A model generated the notes under the pieces. It was not told the DNA's origin. It worked only from the letters and a program-made list of their open reading frames with translations, and did not search any database. The position numbers and the translations under genes are program-made. A DNA stretch of 64,000 bases from Acanthaster planci (taxonomy: Eukaryota > Echinodermata > Asteroidea > Valvatida > Acanthasteridae), in contig NW_019091404.1 of the NCBI RefSeq assembly GCF_001949145.1, forward strand, positions 3,439,502 through 3,503,501, given 5' to 3'. This document shows, piece after piece, positions 35,000 through 46,900 of the stretch (position 1 is the first letter of the stretch; each line of letters starts with the position of its first letter).

Positions 35000-37900
35000 A
35001 TGATGGGATCTAATAGAGCATCGGGGAACACCCTGGTTGCATTTGAAGATGATCTCAATTCCATTGTTAAAGAGGTGAGTACAGTTAAGAGGAGTTTGTC
35101 AGAAAAGAAAAACACATTTTATCTTGACAAGAGACCTTTTCAGTTTTGATGCTTTTGAATTTTGTGATTTTTACTAGTATTTAGAGTTCTGCAGCTTCAA
35201 GACGACATTGAAATCATTTGAGTCAGAAGCCAGAGAGAGAGGTAAACATTTGAAACCTCTTCCCAAGAGACCATGGGATATGAAGAAGAAGGACTTACAG
35301 GTAGGAATAAGCATGTCTATTCTGAGCTCGTCAGGCTGGTGTTTAACTCCAGCTTCCTGGGCAAGCTTTAATTGAGAATATGTCTCTCTTGGGGTGCCAG
35401 TTCATGGCAGGTTACTTCCCAGCTAATGTCGGTACCCATTTTGTTCCTTGGTGGAGAGAGACAAACAGGAGTTTAGTGGCTTGCCCAAGGCCACAACTTG
35501 AACCCCTAACCCTCTGGTCAAGTGTTACAACCACTTAGCCACCTGTACCCTCTGGAGGTAGAAACAGCTCAATCTGAAGCTCAAGCAGTACAATTCAAAC
35601 CTCATCTGCTAATGCAAACCATACTACATGTATGTTATTCAAGTAATCTCGTCTGGATTGGTTCAGTCTATCTAACCCTTCCCAAATACACATAACCACC
35701 CCAAGCCATCTTACCCAAATCCAGTATGACCTATCCCATTGCATCCTAAATCACTCCAAAAGTCAATCTTACCTCATCCTATTCCCAATCATCAAAACCT
35801 GACCCATACCTTTGTCAACTTCTTGCCACTGTCTCAAGACCTGGAATCTTATATCCAGTTTCTTCATCTTTTCCAGTCCAACTTGCTGTCGCTTTTTAAA
35901 GCTGGTTCCCGTAAGGAGTTCTTCCAACTCTGGGATGAGAACATTCCTGAGAGTGTAAAGGCCAATGACCCTGTCTGCAAGAAGCTAGAGTTTTATCTTA
36001 GTATCTACTTTGCAATCTACCCCATCAAATACCAACTCACCACAGGCAAAAAGGTGAGTGACGGTATCTGTAGAAGCTAATCTATCCCATCAAATACCAA
36101 CTCACCACAGGCAAACAGGTGAGTGACCATATCTGTTGAAGCTAATCTACCCCATCAGATACCAACTATCTGTTGAAGCAAACGTTTGGTTCAAGAGTAA
36201 AAGATGAAGGGTGAGGTATTTTGTTTCTGCGACTCATGAAAATAGTTCAAGCCCAAATGTTATTACTGCACACTCAAAACATCGGCATAAATTATATGTC
36301 GCCTCCTGTTGTTGGATGGAAGGTATAATCAACAAAGGAGAGGAGAGAGAAAGGTGTGTACAGATGGCATCTATGTCCTTGTCATATGACTTGTTCCAAT
36401 CTAGAGAATAGGGCAGTCCATTTGCCATTTTGTAAAGTGTAGGCTCTGTGAAATTTTATTTTCCAAATTCATCCTTACAGCACAGAAAGATAAAGCTTAG
36501 TGTCCTTCATTATTGAATTTGATCAGCAAGAATTTCATTTCTCTCTTGATCCTTAATTCCTCAGAGCAAGATCAAAGTGGAGGACTCCATGTTAGCTTTC
36601 AAGACCTTCTTGGAATCGCGTGGAGCTGTGCTGAGCCAAACCACAGAATTTCTACCGTTCTATGCCCTTCCATTTGTTCCAGACCCAACTAAGCACCCTT
36701 CCTACAAGGAACTGTTTCAAGACTCCTGGGTGCCAGACTTACAGATTCGTCTGGAGAAATTTTTGATGTTGACATTGCCAGCCCATCCGCAGCCTAGGCT
36801 GTTTGAGATCTATGTATCCTTGACCATATGAGATGACTATCTTGTTAGTTTATAGCAGACTGTTCTGGATATTCCTCATTTTGAATACACTCTCGTCTTG
36901 CAGAATGGAAACATTTTGTTTCATCCACACAAATTCGTTCTCATAATTGAGAAGTACAGTGTTACATTTATGATTTTGGCCAGAGATTAAGGCCAAAGAC
37001 AAGTTGCGAGAGTCACAAACCAAATTGTGTCTCTTTTTTATGTCCCACTTACATATTTGCTTTTCTTGACTGAGTTTGAAACAGCAAGACCTAAATAACA
37101 GTAAGTACATGTCTTGTCACTGACAGAAAGATTTCTTTTGTTAAATGAATTTTTTTTGGGGGGTGCAACGTTGGTTGGCCAGAGGACTGCCTTTTGTCTG
37201 TGATCTGAAACTCTGACCGAATCTATAATTGAGACATACATGGACTTAGTTTTTCCTCATGATTTGGTTTTCCTCCCATTTGGAATGTGGCATTTCTCTT
37301 GTTAAAAGGACTTTTCTAATTTTATATTCAGAAAATGCGGAACAAATGAACCAAATACAGCAGAACTTGGTGGAGGCAGAGAAGCGATGTATGACTTACA
37401 TCAAACGCTACAACAAGTTGCAGGTAATCTCAGTTATTTCACTTCGAGTGGAAGTTTTTATTTCATTTCCTCTTTCCACGTGTGTCATGTATGCCAAAAG
37501 ACAAAAAACACAATATGTTAGTGCTATTTAATGTTCACTTTCCCCAACTTACCAGGAATGATGCTGACATTTGTAGAGGGTAGAATTGTGGTTGAGGTCA
37601 GAGGTCTTATTTATTTCTTTTTCAGGCGGATTACCACAATTTGATAGGAATTACTGCAGAGCTTGTCGACTCTTTAGAAAGCTGTATCAATGGTGATCCG
37701 GTAAGCAGTTATCTAAAGACCAATTTTTGCAACTTTCAAATCACTGACTTTAATTCGATATACAAAATCTGAAAGCTGCTTATCAATGCAGCTGATCATG
37801 GGTTAGTGTAATAGTTTTATTTGTTGACAAATAAAAAGTAAAATCTTAATCTCTGAGGAGTAGACCAACATTTCATTGCATTACCATCAGTAATAGAATT

Positions 37901-40900
37901 GTGTGAAAATGTCATCTTTGGTTCAATACAATCTGTTGGGTGTAGATTATGAATACATGTACATATACTGTTGAAATTAGTGGTGTATTCGAGTCCATCA
38001 CAAGTCCAGTCAAAAGTCCAGTCAAATAATAAATAAGTCCTTACGAATGAATGCCTTTGTCACAGCTTATTTGAGCAGCTTGTGAATTGGCGCAAGACCG
38101 AATGACGAGTGGTGGACTTACAGGGACTAGCAGGGACTTGTGATGGACTCAAATACATCTCTGGTTGAAACTCTGACTGGTTTAATGTGCATTGCTGCAT
38201 AATTTCTTGTATCATTTTAAAAAGATTAGTTGATATTTTCTATGTTTTTGATGTTTTTGTGCCATTCAAGGTCACACCTGAATATTTACAGACGGTTTGC
38301 CAGAGATTGTTCTCCAATCAACTTCGTGAATCTGTGGATGTCAACAGACCATCCACCGTAAGTTGATTTTGTGGTTGATTCTTGATTGTGTAGTTAATTG
38401 TTGATTCTGTATCAGACATCATTGTGCTTTCGTTTTTTAAACCTGATGCACAAAGTTGCTCATATCTTGAAAATACTGGATTCTAGGAATTCAGATTTTA
38501 AACTTTGACCTTTATCAGCTCATAAATTCCAATGCTAAGGTTGTTAAAAATGGTTATTTGGTTCAAGAAAGAAATAAGTATTTGCAGATCACGATACATT
38601 ATTCGATTAATACATGAATTTCAAGTTTTGGTGTGGTAAAAGTTGTCTGATCAAAAACTCGGCCAATTAGTATTGTTTTATTCTATTTATTTCTTAGGCT
38701 GGAGAAATGTTCCGTGCCTCATTTGCACCTCCAAGGTACTGTGAAATAATGTTAATTCTACACTACTGCACAAGAATAATAGCTGAAAATAAGCAATTTG
38801 GTTGAAAATATGAATTTGGCATTTTTTGTGGTATGTTTCGTTTCAGTATCACATTCAGATATGAAATCATCCTGTTATCTACAGTGGGGGTTATTGGGAC
38901 TGGTAGTGTTGTTTTATTGGTCTTTCATTTAATAATTGGAGATATGATATTGTGCACAATTTCTGTTGTAATGATTTCATTCTTTTATATTTTCAGGGGT
39001 CAGTGGATTCATTTTCTAATGGATTATTTTGTTTGATTTGTTTGCATGATGATGGTGATGCATGTCCACATATTCCCTTTGTGTTTCCCTCAATGTAGTC
39101 CAATTCCTGAGGAAAGAAGGTAAATCAGTCCTCATGTGTTCCAATGTTCTCCCTCTGATGGTACTTTATCAGCAATTTCTTCTGCTGTTGTGAATGTTTT
39201 TCATTTCATGAATGTTCTTTGTATGTAATCACATGAACCGTTCATTATATCCACTGCTTAGCTGGCATGTCGCAGCATCATGCTTTCAGACACTATCCAG
39301 ACATTGCATTCTCTTTTTACATCAAATTCGAATGTTACTTCTAACATTTGCCATCTGACATGATAAAACCTCTTTTGTAGTTGTCAGCCATCTGCACAGA
39401 AGAATACTTTTATCTGTATCATTATGTCCTTTATGGATTTGATATTTCCGCATCCATTTTTTTCTCAGCATAATTTCTTGTATCAGGTGTTCATGAGTTC
39501 TTTTAATTTTAAGTGCAGTTGCATTCTGTATAGTGTGATCACTATTTTCACTCACTTGTTTCTTGAGCATTACATTTCTCATTGTGTCATGAACAATTCC
39601 TGAAATACATGTTTTTGGAATTGCAAGCTCATTGCTCATATACAGTGTAAGTAGCTCTGTTGCTTTGTATATTGCACAAGTTTACAGGGCAAATTTACTT
39701 TAATTGAATTCCATAAATATTACTTGCTGTGGGAGCTTTGTGACAAAAAGCTGTTCATACTTCAATTACAGAGGCACTGTTGGTCAGTTTTTAGTCCAAG
39801 ATTTCCCTGAAAGTAGAATCACTAATTTGGTGCGATGTGTTTGCACTTTGGATTACAGTAAGGAGGATGTACCATTGTTACCATCACTAGACTACGAGAG
39901 AGTGAAAAATGATATGATCAATGCTCCATCTAGACAACGAGAACTATTGCTACAAGCTCTAAGATGGGTGAGTCAGACGTTTTCTTCAGAGAGGTTTGTA
40001 CTTTGTATTAACAGATTGGATTCTGTCAAAAATTCAAGTTGTTGTTTTGTCTTGTATTTGAAGCGTTTGACACGGAGTGAACCTGGTGAGCAGAGAGATA
40101 CAGTACTAGCCGCCTACATCCAGCATGACTTGTTAGGATGTGCCGAGGACACTGACCATAGGGTAAGCATAACTTGTTAGGATGTGCCAAGGACACTGAC
40201 CATAGGGTAAGCATGATTTGTTAGGATGTGCCGAGGATGCTGACCATAGCGTAAGCATGACTTGTTAGGATGTACCAAGGACACTGAACGTAGGGTATTA
40301 TTTGTTAGGACGTACCAAGGACATTGAACATAGGGAAAGCTCTTGAATAACCTGCAGTCCTTAACTTACTGACCTCCAGTTGATAGGATGTGTATAACAT
40401 AGCATATCCACGCTGTAAGCAAATTAATGCCTGTGTGAAAACAGACTTGAGTATAGAAACACTGATACCAGCAACCCTCTTGCTAGGGTCTGAATCCTAT
40501 CTTTTGCAATTTAACACAGGATGCTGTAATGGATTCACTGAAGTCTGGTGATGAGGTGACACAGCAGTATATGGCTAGACTCTTCAATGCATTTGCTTCG
40601 CTCTCATCAGGTAGAGTCGTGCTTTGAATTCCCTTCATGAAAACAATTTTTAAATATGTGGAAGGAAGTTATTCCAGAATAAAGGCATTTTTGCAAAGTT
40701 TAATGTGACTCCTGTTTGCTGGGGAAAAAAATTTATGAACACCTTCAGTTTATATAAAAAGTAGGGCTGAAAGGGAAAAGGCTGAAAGGAAAAGGCTGAA
40801 AAGGAAAAGGCGAAAAGGGAAAAGGCGAAAAGGGAAAAGGGAAAAGGCTATGAGATGGAGGTATGAGGATGATAATGATGAATTCATCTTTTCCTGACAG

Positions 40901-43900
40901 GGAGGAACTATCTTGGGAAGAATGAGAATCTTGTATCTATCCTTCAGATGGCCTTGCAATCAGAAGACAAGGATCCTATCACCAGAGAGAATGTACTAGG
41001 TGCATTGCAGAAACTCAGCCTCAAGTAAGTCAACTTTACTTGCTGTCAAATTTAAAGCTTTATGAATCTGCAAAGTTGGGTGCATGGAAGAGAATTATTG
41101 CTAACAGGGTGTTGCTGTTAAAAATCTAATAAAAGTGTCCATTGTAAAGGGATTTTAGACAGCCAGTTTTGGTTTTGATTTCTCTTTTTTTGTATAGTTT
41201 GGAAATTTTAGGGAAATATTAATTCCAGTGTTGTAGCCAAGAGCACTTTAAGACCTTCATAAGACCACACAAGGCCAACACAAGACTTCTAGTCTGAGTT
41301 CAAGCCACAAGCTATTCAAATGAACTGTAACAAAATCATTCCTTTGTTATTGTTCACACTGTTGCTTGTGTCTGGTCTTGTGTCCTGTCTTGTGATGGTC
41401 TTGTGATGGTCTCAACTTCAATACCAATGAATTCCTCCTGTTTTTCTTCCATAGACGTCATCTACAAACATCAATGATTAATGCAGGAATTATCAAATGG
41501 TTGATTAGTGTGCTAGAGGATAGTGACTCCTTGTCTGATTATACCCTGGAGTATTCTGTGGCTCTTTTGATGAACCTGTGTCTCAGAACAGCGGGTAAGA
41601 AATTCTTCCAATTTCTTGTCAACACTTCGACAAATGTACATTTTAGTATTTGGCAAATTGTTGGAGATCGTGCCCAAGAAGATTTCACAGAATGCAATCT
41701 TCTTGTGATGTGATTTTTTTACATTCTGTAGGAAAGACGAAATGCATCAGCGATAAAGCCAACATACTGAAGGTTCTGAGTGACTTGTTGGGTCACGAGG
41801 ATCAAGAGGTGAGGGATTCCGAGTATCTCAAGTCATTGAGGAGACAAAGGCCTTGACCATTACAGGAAAAGGCATTGGTTTGGATTCTTTGACCACAGAG
41901 AGCCACAGGACTTGGGGAAGGATTAACAATAAGTTGGCTGTTGTTATTGCTTGTACTGCTTTTTGGGCAAGAGTCCTGATGTTGTATTTCATTTTGATTT
42001 TTCATAAAAATGCTTTTTATAAAGTTTCATTTTCCTTTCTGGGTAGAAAATTACTCATATTACATTTTATTATTACTCCATTACTCTTACAGATCCGTCC
42101 TTATGTTAATGGAACCCTGTATAGCATCCTTTCTGTGCAAGAAATAAGAGAAGAAGCAAAGGCAATGGTAAGAAATTCCATCTTTGAATGGATGCTTTAC
42201 AAGGATGAGGGTTTATATGCCATTTTCAAGGAAATGCAGACAGAACGTCTCATAAGTGTTTCTAGCTCTGGATGTTCCTATCGTAATCACGGTTTGATTT
42301 AATTAATATTGGCATAAGTGATTGCGTTTTAGCTTGATTTACTGTGGATTATTCCATTATTTCTAGGGGATGGAGGAGACTTTGAAATGTTTCATCAAAG
42401 AGGATACACCTGAGATGAACCGACAGATTCACTTCATTATCAAACAACTAAACACAGGTACGGACTGACAGACAGTCTTTATTAGTATGCTAAGCTTAGA
42501 GAATAAAGTCTTTTCAAATCTTGCATGACAACATCAACATACTAACCAGCATGGTGGTTCTGATTAGATTTGAACCAAGGATCGATGTTTGTGAGAGAAA
42601 CCATCAAAAGGCATACTATCTACAGGCTTGAGCAATTAGTGTTAAAAATTGGCAGAAGTTAAGAACAGCAGAAAATGAAACTTGTACTAAATGGAATCAA
42701 TGAAGAAGAGAAAGTCTTTAGTTCACTGCTAGAATTAACAAAACAGTAATCTGCATGAGCAGATTGAGATGGTGGGTTGTATGAATGAGTATTTGCAATG
42801 AAATCATGTTTTGTATTTTGGGCTTAGATGTCGTTACCGAAGATGTTGAATCAGACGATGAAGAAGAGGAAGAGGAAGGAGAAGTAAGAGAAGACTAAGA
42901 AATGAAAGTAGTTTGTTTAACAGGAGGCAGAGGAACGAGGCGGGCGGGGGGGATATTGTAGAGTACATACCCAGGAGGGATATATTTACCCATTGTAAGA
43001 GACAACTCCTGCTACAGTGTTTAATCATTGTTAACATTCTGAAATCTTCTTGGTAGGAGGATCAAGACCAAGATGCAATGGAAGCAGACTTGGACAAAGC
43101 AGAAGCCATTAAAGCCAAGCCAGGAGAATTAGCAGGAGAGAAACTGCTCAGTACAGAGTACCTAGGGGTAAGCAACAGAATAGGCATGAATTATTCATGT
43201 ATTTCTCAAATTATTCAAATGTTTACATTCTTGCTGAATTATTCATATCTTTTTACATTGTGTGTGGCTCTATAATTATGAAATGCTGTGAGTGACCCGC
43301 TGACCTCCTCTCTTTTGCCCAGAGTGTGTTTGTAATTGTTTTCTCATCCATATTCATCTTCTGTGAGTGATTAATGGCAGTGTGTTGGTAATAATTGTAG
43401 CTTTTAACACATGTGTCATGATGCTTCATAAGCCCCACATCGTCAAATGTTTGATCTAGTGTTTGGTCAACAGAACTTTGAAATAAAAGCTTTTGGCTTT
43501 GAAAGAATTGTGCAAAGAGGCAAATCCTGCGTATTGTTTTTAATTTAACCCGGTTATTCATTTCCAGATGCTGACCAATGCTCAATATCTTTGCCTCTCT
43601 GAGGACAAGGTAGCATTAAGCTTGTGCTTATGCATTATTCATATCTATGCATTATTCAAATCCTATTACCCAATCAAGCATGGAAGTTTCTTTAACCGTA
43701 CCTTTGTATATGTTCCAGTGTATCATTTTACAGCCCAGATGGCTGATGTTGTATGTGTTACACTTCCCTTTCACTGTTGTCATAATGGACAATTAATGCA
43801 TTATTCATATTTAATGCATTATTCATATATTGCATGTTTTCCCGCCCACTCAGGCTTGCTTGGTGATTCCACCCAACATGTCCGTGTACAGTGTTATTAA

Positions 43901-46900
43901 TTTCAAGTTATATGTTCCTAACGTAACCGACATTGAGTAAAACAGCTATTATGGAAGCAACAAACCCCTCACCCTGAGAGTAACAACTATACCTGTTTTG
44001 TTTTTACCCAATATTGTACACGGTACAAATTATTTGATTTTTTCACAACTAAAGTTTGTCAAGTTTATTCTTTCATATCAAAAAATTTCATTAACAATCT
44101 CTTTGTAATGGTGTCGTATATACCAGCCATGCCTGTAACATTTTTTAATCACGTGACACTTTTGATCCCAGAAAGTCTTTTGTTTTAATGACGTAATAAC
44201 GTATGAATTGTTTGGTTTCCTGAACTACTTAAGAGTATTCTTTACTAAATGGATGCATTTGTTTTCTGGTACATGTAATTTGTCAACTTGTTATTCTCAC
44301 ACTTTGTGCTGTTTATCTGTGTGACTCTGTGACTCCCAATCTTTGTGTGTGTCCTGTTCTGATTATAGTTCTTAGTGATTTCTGTCTGGTTACTGTTGTT
44401 TTGCGGCACATGTAATGTATTTTTCACATGCTCTTCTGTCCTGAGCTGAATTTTCAGAATGTTGGTGTAAATCCAAAGAAAAGCGGTTTTTCGTACATTA
44501 ATTTTTAAAGCAAAGTTTTTTGTTTGGCAGCTCTATAAAAATTGGTCCAGTGAGGTATTTCCAATTGAAATCTAGAATACAGACAAGGGACTGGAGACAA
44601 GTCTAAATGACATTCATTATAATGGCACAAAACACCTGTCATAAATGGAGCGTTCTGGTAGAAAGGGTGCCTTCAAATCACTGACTCAGAGTTACAATTT
44701 CCCTTTTGTTGAGAATGTTTCAGGAATTGCTGTCTGTGATGTCAAGCATGTTGACATGAATTTTAGGGGTTGTGTTGCCATTTGTTGAGGTTTTGTTTTC
44801 ATTTCTGTCAATATTCAGGGTGCTGCAATGGATGAGAAGCCATTTTCAAGACCAGAATCAGAACGCCAGTCTGCGACAACCTCAGTGCAACGGTCAGCTG
44901 CCTCAGAGCGACACTCAGCCGTCGATGTCTCTGATGGACAGAAGTAAGTATTTGCCTGTGTTTTGTCTTTCTTGTTGTCTGCCATGTGTTTTTGAAAAGT
45001 TCATTTTATCTTATTTGTCACTTTTCCAAGTCTCATCAGAGTCCATCTAGTTTCTGTCAGAATCATCCAAGCCAGACTGGGATTATCAGGATATTTTTGT
45101 ATAATCCATACTTTCAAACTTCTGTCTTTGTTCGTTTTGTTTCAGCATTCCTGTAGCAGGCAGTAAATCCAATGAACAGGTTAGTCACTTATCCAGAATA
45201 GTCATTTGATACATCTAATTAAATCCAATTTTGAAGTTCCATGTGTTCTTTTCATTGCCTTTATTATGGAACTGCACATAAAAGCTTTCCCGAAGCTTTC
45301 TTCCAGTCCAGTGTAACCTTTAAGATTTACAAGAAGAATACATTATCTGACTATCCGTGAGAATGGAAGTATACCTCCTGTTGCATGACTCTTGTTACTA
45401 TGGTTTTCTACTGTTGCTAGGTTGTCAGACCACCAACTCGGAGTGGTAGTCATAGCAGTCAACATTCACATCTAGCTGTCGCTGCAGCTGGAGACTCAAA
45501 TGGTAAGGCACTGTGGTTGAAGTACCATGACTGGTTGGTTTCTCACTCATAAAGTGAATTGCATTTGTTGTACTTTACATATTTTGAGTAGAAAATAACA
45601 CATGTCCAATTCCTACCTGCTTGTGGTGAAGACAGTAATCTGGATATGATTGCTGATATATTCTCCTTTTTGCCGAGGTTTCTTGTTTTAAATCCTAATA
45701 TATTGATTGTACTGTTTGTAAATTCTGTTTGGAAGGAACAGTCATTTACTCTTCAACCCTAAGTTATTTACAACTTTTTCACCTTTTTCTTGTAGAATTG
45801 GAACTTGACAAAGGCAAGACAGTTTCAAGAGAAACTGTGGTGAGTCAGGTTATTGTTATACTTCCAGAGTTGACTTTGTCAAGCTTGTTTAGACCTGTAA
45901 AATGTAAACGTTTAGTGCGGCCCATTACAATTCAAATCAAATGTCTGACATCTGAAGTCTCTTTTCAACATCAGCTGCAGATACAATCGCTCTTTGTTTG
46001 AATAAGTTTTGACTTGACTTTTATGACTGGATGAGTTGAAATGAAGTTTAGGAGGACTTATGATGGGTTCAACAGTAACACTGCCGTTCTGGATGGATGA
46101 TGTAGCTAACCATAACCATATCAAGTTGAGTTATCTTGCTAAAAGATTTTCAATACCTGAATCAGTGTTCTAGCCACAGTGGACGGCGCCGGGTGGCACC
46201 ACCTGGTATTGTAAATTTCCGCCCAACACTCAGGGTTGAAATTGGCTGTGCCATCCAGCATGGATTTTCCAAAAAATGAACTGAAATATTACTGAAAATT
46301 TAAATGTACCAATTCGAAAAAAGATCGTATTTTAAGCATCAGAAAGCATTAAGAACTGCACTCACTATGCTTTGTAATCCAAAAATTTACCCGGCACTAA
46401 CATGATCCCAGCTAGAACACTGACCTGAATACTGTGGTGTTTTTTCTTTCATGACAGGACAACAAAACAGTGCGAAATCCATCAACTAAACCAGTAAACA
46501 GTGCCAATGGACCAAGTAGCGCAAAGTACATGTAAGTATCCGTCAGGAATCAAAACATGTCCATTCAGTCAGAGCTGCTTCAAGTTACTTCACAGCGTAG
46601 ATCCAATTTGAAATGGACTGTTTTATTTTGCAGGAGTGAGTATGAGTTAGCCTTTGCCAGTCGACCCAAGATTCCTCGTGATTCCATCTCTTCCAAGGGG
46701 CGACCTAGTAGTCGTGGAATGACCCCTCCCCCTGCACCAAAGGCTTCTGGGTCTCCTCCCTTGAGTAGGCCAAACACAGGAGGCAGTAGACAAAGTAGGT
46801 GATCAAAAGGATTTCAGCAGCAAATAACCAAAGATTTGTGAGAGTGTTGTGAGCTGCTCATGCAACAACTCTGAAAATGGTTAAAGATTTGTTGAAATCA

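Noticed and set aside
36814-37331. ARMC9 as a pseudogene because of the exon 4-5 frame offset
   Set aside because: All other joins keep frame and all conserved blocks are intact. A single-base homopolymer error is far more likely.
39704-39858. 5' extension of the ARMC9 exon (acceptor near 39771 giving [14 protein letters not shown]...)
   Set aside because: The nearer acceptor at 39858 joins FAPP directly to [14 protein letters not shown], as in vertebrate ARMC9. The extra 29 residues have no counterpart.
40122-40340. CRISPR-like array
   Set aside because: The units are contiguous 44-bp tandem copies of an exon end in a eukaryotic gene, with no spacers.
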